Shown here: positions 50,606 to 59,885 of the stretch, piece by piece
Position numbering within the stretch: position 1 is the stretch's first letter
Layout of the letters: each line of letters opens with the position of its first letter
Assembly: GCF_001423905.1 (NCBI RefSeq)
Contig: NZ_LMPQ01000010.1
Coordinates: 542,907 to 606,906, forward strand
Source of the DNA: Frigoribacterium sp. Leaf186
Lineage (GTDB): Bacteria > Actinomycetota > Actinomycetes > Actinomycetales > Microbacteriaceae
Length of the DNA stretch: 64,000 nt
Reading direction: 5' to 3'
Position numbers and translations under genes: made by a program
Notes under the pieces: model-generated
What the model was told of the DNA's origin: nothing
The model's input: the letters and a program-made list of their open reading frames with translations, nothing else
Database searches by the model: none

Positions 50606-50939
50606 GCTGTGCTCCAGGGGAACGTGAGACCTGCCCGGCGGAGGGCACGGGGGCGCGGGCTCCGTCGCACGGGGGCGACGGGCTTCGACGCGGCGGGGGC
50701 CGGCTACGAGCGGAGGGTCTCGGGGTGAGTGGGGTACGCGTGGTGTGCGTTGACGGCAGTCATGCTCATCACCCCTCTCGTGGAGCGTCTCGTGGCCCGG
50801 CCACCTGGTGCCCGGGTCCGCCCACGGTACCGCCCCGCGCCTCCCCTGTCGATGGCGGGTCCCGCTTCGCGAAGACGCGAGTGGGCAGAACATGCTCGTG
50901 AACCGGGACGGAGGAGCAACTTCTGCCCACTCGAGCGCT
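50606..50939. other. Intergenic stretch with a hairpin repeat
   Basis: About 330 bases between the RIO kinase and DUF559 genes. It holds hairpin copy c (50879-50932) and otherwise no recognised gene. Confidence 0.5.
50879..50932. repeat. GAGTGGGCAGAAG-family hairpin, copy c
   Basis: GAGTGGGCAGAACATGCTC (50879-50897) and GAGCAACTTCTGCCCACTC (50914-50932) are near reverse complements. It lies eight bases below the stop of the DUF559 gene. Confidence 0.75.
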
Positions 50940-51920
50940 TCACGCGAGGCATCGACGCACCCGGGCGACGAGTTCGTCGGCACGACGCCCGTGCAGGTCG
51001 TCGTCGGTGGAGCGGATGGTCCTCCAGCCTGCGTCGGCGAAACGTTCTCTCCGCAGGATGTCGGTGCGGAACCGCCAGGGGTCACGACGGTGCTCGTCGC
51101 CCTCGTACTCGACGGCCACCTTGCACCACAGGTACCGGAGGTCGGGCTTGCCGAGGTAACGCCCGCTGTCGTCGTACGTCTCGGCGTTGATCTCGGGCTC
51201 GGGTAGCCCAGCCCGCGCGAGCAGCAAGCGGAGCTCGGTCTCCTTCGGCGACTCGACCCCGGGTCGCACGAGCTCGAGGGCCTCGCGGACCCGGCTGACG
51301 CCACGCCGACCCCGAGCGGATCGAACCGCACGTTCGAGCTCGTCGACGGTGCGCTCGCGTGCCGGACCGTACCGGGACCAGGAGCCGACGATCGCGTCCC
51401 CGGCACGGACGAGGTCGTCGAGCGTCAGCAACGACCCGCTCTCCACCCACGCCGTGACCGGATCGTCCACCGAGAGACCGTCGACGAGCAGTCGCCGACG
51501 GCCTGGCTCGAACCGCGCGGCACCGACGTCGTTCGCGTCCGAGACGTCGGTGATCGACCGGACCCGGTGCGTCACGACACCGGGCCGTCGTGGGCCCCGT
51601 CCGTCGGTCGAGGTCACGTGCAGGGGTTCTCTGCCGTCGCGGACCCGCCACGGGACCGGGAGACCCCAGAGACCGAGAGCCGTCACGTGGGAGAAACGCC
51701 AGTCGTCCAGCATCAGCGGACGCAGCGACCGGGCCGCCTCGATCAAGTCGAGGGCGAGACCGTGCCGGTCACGGCCCGGGTCGACGAGACGCCGGACGCC
51801 ACGGTACGGGGCCTCGAGGTCAGCCCCCCGGAGGCGACCGACCCCGAGACCTGCACGACGAGCCTCGGCGACGGTGAACGGACGGTCGGCGAAAGGATCG
51901 GGGACGGTGATGCGCGACAT
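50940..51920 (-). CDS. DUF559 endonuclease-like protein
   Basis: Protein of 326 residues. The C-terminal third has the DUF559/Vsr-like nuclease pattern: GLPEPEINAETYDDSGRYLG, KPDLRYLWCKVAVEYEGDEH, then RRERFADAGW, with acidic residues at the usual PD-(D/E)xK places. The N-terminal two-thirds is a regulator-like region (VAEARRAGLGVGRLRG) common in Microbacteriaceae copies. ATG 51920 begins MSRITVPDPFA. Biological role unknown. Confidence 0.8.
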   Translation of the reverse strand: MSRITVPDPFADRPFTVAEARRAGLGVGRLRGADLEAPYRGVRRLVDPGRDRHGLALDLIEAARSLRPLMLDDWRFSHVTALGLWGLPVPWRVRDGREPLHVTSTDGRGPRRPGVVTHRVRSITDVSDANDVGAARFEPGRRRLLVDGLSVDDPVTAWVESGSLLTLDDLVRAGDAIVGSWSRYGPARERTVDELERAVRSARGRRGVSRVREALELVRPGVESPKETELRLLLARAGLPEPEINAETYDDSGRYLGKPDLRYLWCKVAVEYEGDEHRRDPWRFRTDILRRERFADAGWRTIRSTDDDLHGRRADELVARVRRCLA

Positions 51921-52022
51921 CTGACGAGACTGTCGTCGAGGCCACAACCGCACCTCCTGATGCCGTGACCCTGGGGACGGATGCTCGCACCTCGGCTTTG
52001 GGGGCGAGACGACGGCGCTCTC

Positions 52023-52076
52023 GAGAGGGCAGAAGATGCTGCTCGTCAACGCAAACAGAGCACCTTCTGCCCACTC
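52023..52076. repeat. GAGTGGGCAGAAG-family hairpin, copy d
   Basis: Left arm GAGAGGGCAGAAGATGCT from 52023 pairs with GAGCACCTTCTGCCCACTC (52058-52076). More diverged than copy b. Confidence 0.7.
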
Positions 52077-52157
52077 GGCAGGCCGGGCGACGCCCGGTGC
52101 CGAGGAGGTGCGGAGCGGCAGCGAGGGGAGCCGCCCGATCGAGCCCGGGCACGACGA

Positions 52158-52193
52158 AGGGCCGCCACCCGGGCGATCCCGGGCGGCGGCCCT
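52158..52193. terminator. Terminator after sigma factor gene
   Basis: AGGGCCGCCACCCGGG (52158-52173) pairs with 52178-52193, one mismatch, loop of four. It lies 36 bases below the sigma gene stop on the minus strand. Confidence 0.8.
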
Positions 52194-52228
52194 GACGTGG
52201 TGCGTGCTGCGGCGAGCGCCGCGAGGTC

Positions 52229-53251
52229 CTACTGCAGGTAGAGCTGCAGGTCCTGGCTGACGGCCTTGGCGAACATGCGGAGGCGGGCACGGCTCTCGAC
52301 GCGCGAGACGGCCTGACGCGACGAGTGGACGCGCTTCGAGATCTCGTCGAGGGTCATCGGCTGGTCGTCGTCGAGGCCGAAGCGCATGCGGATGACGCGG
52401 GCCTCGTCTTCGGGCAGCGTCGCCACGAGGGCGTGCATGTCGCGGTTCAACAGCGAGCTCTCGGTGGCCTGCGTGGGCGAAGGGGTCTCTTCGTCCTCGA
52501 TGAAGTCGCCGAGCTCGCTGTCTTCTGCGTCGCCGACGACCGTGTGGATCGACACCGGCTCGTGCGAGCGGGACTTGAGCTCGATGAGGTCGGCGACCTC
52601 CATGGCGACCTCTTCGGCGACCTCGTCGACGGTGGGCGCGCGGCCCAGGTCGACGGTGAGGTCACGCTCGGCACGCGAGATGCGGTTGATGCGCTCGACC
52701 GTGTGCACCGGGATGCGGATGGCACGGGCCTTGTCGGCGAGGCCGCGGGCGATCGCCTGGCGGATCCACCACGTGGCGTAGGTCGAGAACTTGTAGCCCT
52801 GCGTGTAGTCGAACTTCTCGACGGCGCGGACGAGGCCGAGGTTGCCCTCTTGGATGACGTCCATGAAGGGCAGGCCGCGCTGCGTGTAGCGCTTCGCGAT
52901 GCTGACGACGAGGCGCAGGTTCGCGGTGATCATGCGGTCCTTCGCACGCTCGCCGTCGTGCTGCAGCCAGCGGAGGTCACGCATCATCTCGGCGTGCGCC
53001 TTGGTGCGGTTCTTCTTGACCGCGTCGGCCGCCTGGAGCTCTTTGAGCTTCTCGCCGGCGAAGAGGCCGACCTCGATGCGGCGGGCGATCTCGGTCTCTT
53101 CCGCTGCGTCGAGCAGCGGCATGCGACCGATGTGGCGGAGGTAGTCGCCGACCTGGTCGGTGGAGGCCCCGCGGACCTGCGACAAGACCTCGACCTCGGT
53201 GTCGTCGGTGGCCGTGGTGGTGTTGCGCGTGGTGACGGAAGTGGTCGTCAT
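52229..53251 (-). CDS. Group 2 sigma-70 factor (SigB/HrdB-like)
   Basis: RNA polymerase sigma factor of 340 residues: region 1.2 (DQVGDYLRHIGRMPLLDAAE), region 2 (RLVVSIAKRYTQRGLPFMDV, TYATWWIRQAIARGL), region 3 (VHTVERINRISRAERDL) and region 4 (LDEISKRVHSSRQAVSRVES). It lacks the long acidic N-terminus of the primary factor, which fits the SigB-like second principal factors of actinobacteria used in stress or stationary phase. Confidence 0.92.
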   Translation of the reverse strand: MTTTSVTTRNTTTATDDTEVEVLSQVRGASTDQVGDYLRHIGRMPLLDAAEETEIARRIEVGLFAGEKLKELQAADAVKKNRTKAHAEMMRDLRWLQHDGERAKDRMITANLRLVVSIAKRYTQRGLPFMDVIQEGNLGLVRAVEKFDYTQGYKFSTYATWWIRQAIARGLADKARAIRIPVHTVERINRISRAERDLTVDLGRAPTVDEVAEEVAMEVADLIELKSRSHEPVSIHTVVGDAEDSELGDFIEDEETPSPTQATESSLLNRDMHALVATLPEDEARVIRMRFGLDDDQPMTLDEISKRVHSSRQAVSRVESRARLRMFAKAVSQDLQLYLQ

Positions 53252-53627
53252 CGTTCTCTCCCTGCTCGAAGTACTGACCTGATGTCGCGTCGATTAGTTC
53301 GTGAAGCTCTTCGGCGTGGTTCAAGTCTGGCGTGCACCACCGTCGGGCCAGAAGTCGGTGCAGCCCCTCGCGGGCCATCTCGGAGCGCACGTCCAGAGTT
53401 TCGACGCCGACGGGGTACGAAGACGGACGACGTTTGACAGCAGCTCGAAACGGGTATAGGCGGCCACTAGCAGGGCGGGGGTACACATTCTCAGGTCGCT
53501 CACCGGAAACTCGGCCGCAGATCTGTCGGGGGTACGCACGACGGCACCGCGATCCCAGGAGGCGCGGTGCCGTGACCCGAGGACGCCCGCGTCGGCGAGG
53601 CGGCTCGGCAGGAGCGATGAAGCGGGG
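53252..53627. other. Promoter region of the sigma factor gene
   Basis: About 375 bases without a gene. A TTGACA (53434-53439) with TATAGG 15 bases further on lies on the plus strand and points away from the sigma gene. A GGAGGCGCGGTGCC motif is at about 53559-53573. No minus-strand promoter for the sigma gene is clear. Confidence 0.4.
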
Positions 53628-53867
53628 CTAGACCGCGCTGCGGTCGGTGGCGCCGCGGTCGGTGGCGCCGAAGCCGGCCTCGCGGCGCGACTCGCCGCGC
53701 TCGTCGGCCTCGGCCTTGGCGCGTTCTTCGGCCTCGACCTTGGCGTAGACGGCACGCTCGGTGCGGTCGGAGCGCAGCAGGGCCCGGACGATGAACCAGA
53801 AGATGAGGCCCACGACGATGGTGGGCGTCACGGAGAAGACGATGGCTCCGGCGAGGGACTCAGGCAC
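53628..53867 (-). CDS. Small membrane protein (chromosomal paralogue)
   Basis: Protein of 79 residues with one long helix (IVFSVTPTIVVGLIFWFIVR) and a charged tail (ERAVYAKVEAEERAKAEADE). It is homologous to the island protein at 20533-20733. The GTG at 53867 begins the PESLAGAIV motif shared by both. A degenerate repeat (GGCGCCGCGGTCGGT) encodes its tail end. Function unknown; common in Microbacteriaceae (from memory). Confidence 0.75.
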   Translation of the reverse strand: MPESLAGAIVFSVTPTIVVGLIFWFIVRALLRSDRTERAVYAKVEAEERAKAEADERGESRREAGFGATDRGATDRSAV

Positions 53868-53962
53868 CCGCCCAGGGTACGTCGCCCGGCTGGGGAACAC
53901 CACGGGCACCTCTCGACGCCGAGACGACACAGCCACGCAGACGACACGGACGCCGACACGAC

Positions 53963-53995
53963 GGAGGCGCGGTGCCCGACCGGCACCGCGCCTCC
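53963..53995. terminator. GGAGGCGCGG-type hairpin after lysS
   Basis: GGAGGCGCGGTGCC (53963-53976) and its exact reverse complement (53982-53995) around CGACC, 42 bases below the lysS stop. Confidence 0.75.
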
Positions 53996-54036
53996 TGCGC
54001 TCGAGGCGGTCGCCCGACGCGGGCCGACCGTCGGGG

Positions 54037-55557
54037 CTACTTGACGAGCGGGAAGAGGATCGTCTCGCGGATGCCGAGGCCGGTGATCGCCATCAGGAGG
54101 CGGTCGATGCCCATGCCCATGCCGCCGCTCGGCGGCATGCCGTGCTCGAGCGCGGTGAGGAAGTCCTCGTCGAGGCGCATGGCCTCGGCGTCGCCGCGGG
54201 CCGACAGGGCGGCCTGCTCGACGAACCGTTCGCGCTGGATCACCGGGTCGACCAGCTCGGAGTACGCCGTCGCGAGTTCGAAGCCGCGGACGTAGAGGTC
54301 CCACTTCTCGACCACGCCGGGCGTCGAGCGGTGCTGGCGGACGAGCGGACTCGTGTCGACGGGGAAGTCGACCACGAAGGTCGGCCGGTCGAGCGACGGC
54401 TTGACGAAGTGCTCCCAGAGCTCTTCGACGAGCTTGCCGTGCGTCTCGTGCGGCACGACGAGGTCGACCGTGGCGGCCAGGGCCTGCAGGTCGGCCACGG
54501 TCGTCGACGGCGTGATCTCGACGCCGGCGGCCTCGCTGAGCGACTCGTACATGGGCACCCGGGCCCACTCGCCGCCGAGGTCGTACTCGGTGCCGTCGGC
54601 CAGGGTGACGAGGTGCGACCCGGCGACCGCCATCGCGGCGTTCTGCACGAGCTCTTGGGTCAGGCGGGCCATCTGGTCGTAGTCGCCGTAGGCCTGGTAC
54701 GCCTCGACCATCGCGAACTCGGGCGAGTGCGTCGAGTCGGCGCCCTCGTTGCGGAAGTTGCGGTTGATCTCGAAGACGCGGTCGATGCCGCCCACGACGG
54801 CGCGCTTCAAGAACAGCTCGGGCGCGATGCGCAGGTAGAGCTCGGTGTCGAAGGCGTTGCTGTGCGTCTGGAACGGCCTGGCCGCGGCGCCGCCGTGCAT
54901 CGTCTGCAGCATGGGCGTCTCGACCTCGAGGTACTCGTACGAGTCGAAGGTGCGGCGCAGCGACGAGACCGCCGCCGCCCGGGCGCGCACGGTGGCGCGG
55001 GCCTGGTCGCGCACGATGAGGTCGAGGTAGCGCTGACGCACGCGGGTCTCTTCGCTGAGCTCGGAGTGCAGGTTCGGCAGCGGCAGGATGGCCTTGGCCG
55101 CGATCGACCACTCCGACACCATGATCGACAGCTCGCCGCGACGCGACGAGATGACCTCGCCCTGCACGAAGACGTGGTCGCCGAGGTCGACGAGATCTTT
55201 CCAGTCGGCGAGGCGCTGCTCGCCCACCTCGGCGAGCGACACCATGGCCTGGATGCGGCTGCCGTCGCCCGCCTGCAGAGCGGCGAAGCAGAGCTTGCCC
55301 GTGTTGCGGGCGTGCACGACGCGACCGGCCAGGCCGACGACGTCGCCCGAGCGGCTGTCGGTCTCGAGCTCGGCGTACCGGGCCCGCACGGCGCCGATCG
55401 TGTCGGTGATCGGCACCCCGACCGGGTACGCCTCGACACCGGACTCGAGCAGGCGGGCGCGCTTGTCGAGCCGCACCTGCTTCTGCTCCGACGCCTCGCG
55501 GGCGGCGGTGGCGGCCTCGTCGTCGGGGGTGGTGGTCGGATCGGGCGCGGCGGTCAT
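54037..55557 (-). CDS. lysS: Lysyl-tRNA synthetase, class II
   Basis: Enzyme of 506 residues charging tRNA-Lys. Seen: the OB-fold anticodon domain ([20 protein letters not shown]), class II motif 1 ([18 protein letters not shown]), motif 2 ([20 protein letters not shown]) and motif 3 ([12 protein letters not shown]). Complete. It follows the DUF2520 gene on the same strand after 49 bases; panC, often present here in related genomes, is absent. Confidence 0.97.
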   Translation of the reverse strand: MTAAPDPTTTPDDEAATAAREASEQKQVRLDKRARLLESGVEAYPVGVPITDTIGAVRARYAELETDSRSGDVVGLAGRVVHARNTGKLCFAALQAGDGSRIQAMVSLAEVGEQRLADWKDLVDLGDHVFVQGEVISSRRGELSIMVSEWSIAAKAILPLPNLHSELSEETRVRQRYLDLIVRDQARATVRARAAAVSSLRRTFDSYEYLEVETPMLQTMHGGAAARPFQTHSNAFDTELYLRIAPELFLKRAVVGGIDRVFEINRNFRNEGADSTHSPEFAMVEAYQAYGDYDQMARLTQELVQNAAMAVAGSHLVTLADGTEYDLGGEWARVPMYESLSEAAGVEITPSTTVADLQALAATVDLVVPHETHGKLVEELWEHFVKPSLDRPTFVVDFPVDTSPLVRQHRSTPGVVEKWDLYVRGFELATAYSELVDPVIQRERFVEQAALSARGDAEAMRLDEDFLTALEHGMPPSGGMGMGIDRLLMAITGLGIRETILFPLVK

Positions 55558-55606
55558 GTGTCAGGTGCTCCTGGGGTGGTGGAGGGGGCGGGAGGCGCGG
55601 GCCGGG

Positions 55607-56410
55607 TCAGGCGCGCGGGTCACCGAACGCGGTGGGGCCGTCGTCGAACGAGGCCATGTCGATGGTACCGGGGCCGGCCGAGCCGCCGGCCTCGCCGAGG
55701 GCGGCGTCCATGGCCGACCGCATCAGCGGGGCGAGCAGGCGGCCGGGCTCGGGCAGGCCCAGCTCGGTCAGCAGCCCGACCGACTGCTGGACGATCGCGG
55801 CCGAGAACTCGGTGGCGGTCGCGATCGCCTCGGCGTAGCGCTCCCGGTCGGCCTCGGCGACGACGACGGGTTCGGCGCCCATCTCGACGACGAGCGCCTG
55901 CCCGATCGGCTGCACGGGGGTGGGGGCGGTGACGGCGCACCAGGCGTCGCGCAACCGCACGAGGTCGATGGTCGTGCCGGTGAAGGCGAGCGCGGGGTGG
56001 ATCGCGAGCGGGATCGCCCCGGCGGCGAGCGCGGGCCGCAGCACCTCGAGCCCGTGACGGGGCGAGGTGTGCACGACGAGCTGGCCCGGCTGCCAGGTGC
56101 CCGTCGCGGCCAGGCCCTGCACGAGGTCGGCGAGCTGGTCGTCGGGCACCGCGAGCAGCACGAGCTCCGACCGCTCGACGATCTCGGGGACGGTCAGCAC
56201 GGGCACGCCCGGCAGGATCGCCTCGGCCCGGTCGCGGCTGCGCTCGGACACGGCCGAGATGCCGACGATCGCGTGCCCCGCGGCGGCGAGCGCGGCGCCC
56301 AGCACCGGACCGACCCGCCCGGCACCGACGATGCCGACGCCCAGGCGGCCGCTGCGTCGGTCGCCGCCGCGCGATGGGGCGCGGGGGTCGGAGCTGCGGG
56401 GGTCGGTCAC
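55607..56410 (-). CDS. DUF2520 / Rossmann-like domain protein
   Basis: Protein of 267 residues: N-terminal NAD(P)-binding fold (VGIVGAGRVGPVLGAALAAA), then ELVLLAVPDDQLADLVQGL and the DUF2520 half with HTSPRHGLEVL, IPLAIHPALAFTGT and a helical C-terminus. Likely an oxidoreductase of ketopantoate-reductase-like shape; substrate unknown. The GTG start overlaps the PH-domain gene stop by four bases, so it is in the fol-lysS operon. Confidence 0.88.
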   Translation of the reverse strand: MTDPRSSDPRAPSRGGDRRSGRLGVGIVGAGRVGPVLGAALAAAGHAIVGISAVSERSRDRAEAILPGVPVLTVPEIVERSELVLLAVPDDQLADLVQGLAATGTWQPGQLVVHTSPRHGLEVLRPALAAGAIPLAIHPALAFTGTTIDLVRLRDAWCAVTAPTPVQPIGQALVVEMGAEPVVVAEADRERYAEAIATATEFSAAIVQQSVGLLTELGLPEPGRLLAPLMRSAMDAALGEAGGSAGPGTIDMASFDDGPTAFGDPRA

Positions 56411-58164
56411 GGCGTCTCCTCGCTCCAGCGGTGGCTGCGGTCGGCGCGGGCGGCGGCGATGGCCTCGCGGCTGGCGGTGGTGAAGAAGCCGAGGGCGTCG
56501 TCCTGGTCGAGGGCGCCGATCTCGGCGACGATCGGCCCCTGGACGGTGTGCAGGTGCACGGTCGCGAGCCGCAGCCGGCGACGCAGCGGGCCCTGCACCA
56601 GCCCGACGCTCTGCACGCGGGGCAGCGGCACGATGACGAGCTGACGCCAGATCGCACCCTTGCGCAGCAGCAGGGCGCCCGGCGCCGAGCGGAACCCGTT
56701 GCGCCGCCACGAGAACCAGCGCAGCACGGCGGCCCGCCGGGGTGACACCGTGAAGCCGCCGTCGGTGCCGCTCGACCGGAGGCCCCCCTCGACGAGCGAG
56801 AGGGTGTGCTCGGTCGACGAGGCGACCGCTTCGGGGACGCCCGCCGGCGCGGTCGAGTCGACCCGCGCCTCCTCGGCGGCGACGCCGACGGCGGCCACGC
56901 CGACCAGCTCGGGCAGGATCAGTTCGAGGACGCGGCGGACGTCCTCCTCGTCGCCGACCGGCAGGATCGTCGTGTTCTCCTGCCCGGCGGCGCCCTTGGT
57001 GCTGGAGCGCGAGGCCCGGTTGATCTTGACGTCCCACCAGCCGAACGGGCGCCAGAGCAGCGGCTGACTGACCTTGACCGAGTGGATGCGTCCGGGCGGC
57101 AGCGTCTCGTTCGAGGTCGAGAAGAGCCCGTAGCCGATGCGGACGCCGTCGCGCGTGCCGGCGATCGTGTAGCGCAACGACTTCGTGATGCGGTTGACGT
57201 AGAACCCGCCCGAGCCGAGCACCGCGGGCAAGAGGGCGAAGAGCAGGAACCACTCGCCCGTCGTGATCACGCTGACGGCGATCGCGACCACCGCCGCCAC
57301 GAGGAAGAGCGTGTACCCGCTCAGCACGATCGACCCGATCAGCCGCCCGGGCGACAGCTCGACGACGGACTGCGGCGGCGCTTCGTCAGGGTCGAGCTCG
57401 GGCGCGAGGAACTCGTTCGCGCGCTGCTCGACGAGACCGCCGAAGCCCGGGCGGTGCGGGGCGTGCGTGCCGGGGCCGGCCGAGGCCGAGGCCGGGTCGA
57501 GGGTGGCCGATGCCGTCGGACCGGCGTGCGAGGCGGTCGTCGCGTCGGCCGGGCCGCCCTCGGTCGTGACCGGCGCGTGCTTCTGCTGCGCGCCTCCTGC
57601 CCTCCGCAGGATCTCGCGGCGCAGGTCGTCGGCCGAGGCCGAGCGCAGGTAGGCGAGGTTCACGTTGGCGTCCTGCCCGGCCTGGTTCACCTCGAGCTTG
57701 GCGGCGCCGAAGACCCGGGCGAGCAGCGGGCGCTGGATGTTGATGCCCTGGATGCGGTCGAGGCGGGCCCGGCGGTTCGTGCGGAACACGATGCCGCTGC
57801 GCACCTCGACGACGTCGTCACCGACCCGGAAGGTGTTCATCCGCCACGACAGCCAGGCCCCGCCGACGAAGAGCGCGATGACGACGAACACGGCGAGCAG
57901 CAGCAACCCCAGCCACCCCTGGTCGACGACGTAGGCGAACGGGTCGCCCTCGTCGCCGCGCCGGCCGCCGGGCACGAACAACTCGACGACGTACTCGCGC
58001 GCGTTGTTGAACAGGATCACCATCACCGCGACGAGCGCGATGCCGCCCTTGAGCAGCGGGGTCGCCGGGTGCAGGCGGTGCCACTCGCCGTCGGTGAGGG
58101 CGGCGACCTCGGGAGGCGCGGGTCGGGCCCCGCTCCCGTCCGACCCGGTGCGGGGGTCGCTCAC
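56407..58164 (-). CDS. PH-domain membrane protein (bPH2 type), large
   Basis: Membrane protein of 585 residues with two membrane parts (about 40-105 and 265-320) and three bPH2-type domains: MNTFRVGDDVVEVRSGIVFR, IAGTRDGVRIGYGLFSTSNE, and a third near the C-terminus (RKGAIWRQLVIVPLPRVQSV). A disordered Thr/Ala/Pro linker lies in between. Family function is unclear (membrane-associated scaffold). The GTG overlaps the previous stop by four bases. Confidence 0.85.
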   Translation of the reverse strand: MSDPRTGSDGSGARPAPPEVAALTDGEWHRLHPATPLLKGGIALVAVMVILFNNAREYVVELFVPGGRRGDEGDPFAYVVDQGWLGLLLLAVFVVIALFVGGAWLSWRMNTFRVGDDVVEVRSGIVFRTNRRARLDRIQGINIQRPLLARVFGAAKLEVNQAGQDANVNLAYLRSASADDLRREILRRAGGAQQKHAPVTTEGGPADATTASHAGPTASATLDPASASAGPGTHAPHRPGFGGLVEQRANEFLAPELDPDEAPPQSVVELSPGRLIGSIVLSGYTLFLVAAVVAIAVSVITTGEWFLLFALLPAVLGSGGFYVNRITKSLRYTIAGTRDGVRIGYGLFSTSNETLPPGRIHSVKVSQPLLWRPFGWWDVKINRASRSSTKGAAGQENTTILPVGDEEDVRRVLELILPELVGVAAVGVAAEEARVDSTAPAGVPEAVASSTEHTLSLVEGGLRSSGTDGGFTVSPRRAAVLRWFSWRRNGFRSAPGALLLRKGAIWRQLVIVPLPRVQSVGLVQGPLRRRLRLATVHLHTVQGPIVAEIGALDQDDALGFFTTASREAIAAARADRSHRWSEETP

Positions 58165-58640
58165 AGGCCGGCCCGACGCGACTCGGCCAGCTCGACGAGG
58201 CGGTCGCGCAGCCGCTCGGCCTCGTCGGCGGGCACGCCGGGGATCGTGACGGCCGACGCCGCGGCCGCGGTGACGAACTTGAGGTCGCTGAGGCCGAGCG
58301 CGCGCACGACGGGCCCGCGGTTGATGTCGATCAGCTGCATGCGGCCGTACGGCACGGCCACGACCCGCAAGAAGAGGATGCCCTTGCGCAGCAGCAGGTC
58401 GTCCTCGCGCAGCTGGTAGCCGATCGCCCGGACGCGGCGGGGTGTGAGGGCGGCCACGACGATCGTGACGACCACGACGACTGCGGTGATCGCGTAGGTC
58501 CACCACTGGCCGATCAGCCAGAGCGGGGCAGTCGCGGCGGCCACGATCAGGCCGGTGACGAGGTAGCCGATCAGCTCGGGCCAGACGTACTTCGGCGAGA
58601 CGCCGGTCCACTGGGCGTCGGGGATGTCGAGTCGGTCCAT
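58161..58640 (-). CDS. PH-domain membrane protein (bPH2 type), small
   Basis: Protein of 159 residues with two membrane helices (about 28-68) and one bPH2 domain (AIGYQLREDDLLLRKGILFL, VAVPYGRMQLIDINRGP). Pairs of small and large bPH2 genes are usual in actinobacteria. ATG 58640 is the start; the stop overlaps the large partner gene. Confidence 0.88.
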   Translation of the reverse strand: MDRLDIPDAQWTGVSPKYVWPELIGYLVTGLIVAAATAPLWLIGQWWTYAITAVVVVVTIVVAALTPRRVRAIGYQLREDDLLLRKGILFLRVVAVPYGRMQLIDINRGPVVRALGLSDLKFVTAAAASAVTIPGVPADEAERLRDRLVELAESRRAGL

Positions 58641-58695
58641 GTCGGCGTCTCTTCCGGTCGGCGTCGGTGTCGTGCGGTGGCGTGGCCGCGGCCGG

Positions 58696-59172
58696 TCAGA
58701 CCGCCTGGGTGCCCGAGCCCGAGCCGCGCTCGTCGTCGGCGGGCGGGACGGTGCACATCCGCTCGGCGACGATGCCGGCCGCGAGCAACCCGGCGCCGCC
58801 GACGACGGCGACGATCGTGGGCACGAGGGAGCCTACAGCGAGCCCCACGCCCCGTGACAGGACGAACAGCAGCACTCCCCCGGCGAAGCCGCCGAACAGG
58901 GCGCCGGCCAGGCTGCTCGCCTTGGCCAGCAGCAGCACGCGCGTCGCGTAGTAGGGGTCGACGCGCTCCTTGATCGAGCCCTGGGCCACCCGTCGCACCG
59001 GCACGGCCATCGAGACGACGACGGCTCCGATGCCGAGCAGCACGAGGCCGGTGGCGGCGGGCAGGACGATCGACGGCTGCCGCATGGCCACGAGCACCGA
59101 GTCGAGGACGAACCCGGCCGCCACGGCCACGATGACCAGGCCGACCAGGGTCGAGGGGCGGGTGTGCTTCAC
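58696..59172 (-). CDS. DUF3180 membrane protein
   Basis: Protein of 158 residues with four membrane helices. The pattern (LVGLVIVAVAAGFVLD, RVDPYYATRVLLLAKASSLAG, GGFAGGVLLFVLSR) fits DUF3180, found next to folK in actinobacteria. ATG 59172 overlaps the folK stop by four bases. Function unknown. Confidence 0.88.
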   Translation of the reverse strand: MKHTRPSTLVGLVIVAVAAGFVLDSVLVAMRQPSIVLPAATGLVLLGIGAVVVSMAVPVRRVAQGSIKERVDPYYATRVLLLAKASSLAGALFGGFAGGVLLFVLSRGVGLAVGSLVPTIVAVVGGAGLLAAGIVAERMCTVPPADDERGSGSGTQAV

Positions 59173-59885
59173 GGGGCTCCTGGGCTGGGGTCGGGGGTGG
59201 GGTCGGGGACGTCGGCGGGGTCGGGGACGTCGGCGGGGTCGGGGGCGCCGGCAGGATCGGGGGCGCCGACGGGCTCGGGGTCGGGGGCGGGGCCGAGCAG
59301 CGAGGTCGCCCCGGGCACGGGGCGGCTGTGCTCGGTGAGGCGGGACGCGAGGTCGGCGACGCGCCCTGCTCCCGCGAGCCGCGCCTCCGGGTCCAGCTGC
59401 AGCCAGGGCTCGAGCACGAACGCGCGCTCGGCGGCGCGGGGGTGCGGCACCTGCAGGCGCTCGGTGTCGATGCGCTCGTCGTCGAGGGCGACGACGTCGA
59501 GGTCGAGGGTCCGGTCGCCCCAGCGCACGTCGCGGGTGCGTCCGTGCGTCGCCTCGATCGCCTGCAGGGCGTCGAGCAGGGCGTCGTCGTCGAGCGTGAC
59601 GTCGGCCAGCAGCACCGCGTTGAGGTAGGTGGGCTTGGTCGGGTCGGGGCCGTCGAGCGTCACGGCGGTGGACGACACCGGGGCCGAGGCCGCGACGACC
59701 GTCACGCCCGGGGTCGCGTCGACGGCCCGCACAGCCTCGCGCAGCAGGGTGTCGCGGTCGCCCAGGTTCGAGCCGAGGGCGATCACGGCCCGCCGGACGC
59801 GCGGCTCGGTCTCGCGAGGCGCCGGGACCGGCCCGGTGGAGTGCTGCACGGCCGCGTGCTGGCCGATCGGCACCGGCCCGGTCAC
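59169..59885 (-). CDS. folK: Hydroxymethyldihydropterin pyrophosphokinase
   Basis: Folate enzyme of 238 residues. Seen: AVIALGSNLGDRDTLLREAV, the loop SSTAVTLDGPDPTKPTYLNA, and RTRDVRWGDRTLDLDVVALD with RLQVPHPRAAERAFVLEPWL. It transfers pyrophosphate from ATP to the pterin. The C-terminal 40 residues hold PDPADVPDP-type repeats (tandem DNA repeat near 59203-59280) outside the fold. The ATG at 59885 overlaps the folB stop by four bases. Confidence 0.93.
   Translation of the reverse strand: MTGPVPIGQHAAVQHSTGPVPAPRETEPRVRRAVIALGSNLGDRDTLLREAVRAVDATPGVTVVAASAPVSSTAVTLDGPDPTKPTYLNAVLLADVTLDDDALLDALQAIEATHGRTRDVRWGDRTLDLDVVALDDERIDTERLQVPHPRAAERAFVLEPWLQLDPEARLAGAGRVADLASRLTEHSRPVPGATSLLGPAPDPEPVGAPDPAGAPDPADVPDPADVPDPTPDPSPGAP

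Larger units (their letters stand above)
51921..52228. other. Intergenic stretch with hairpin and terminator
   Basis: About 310 bases. It contains hairpin copy d (52023-52076) and the terminator at 52158-52193. No gene is seen. Confidence 0.5.
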
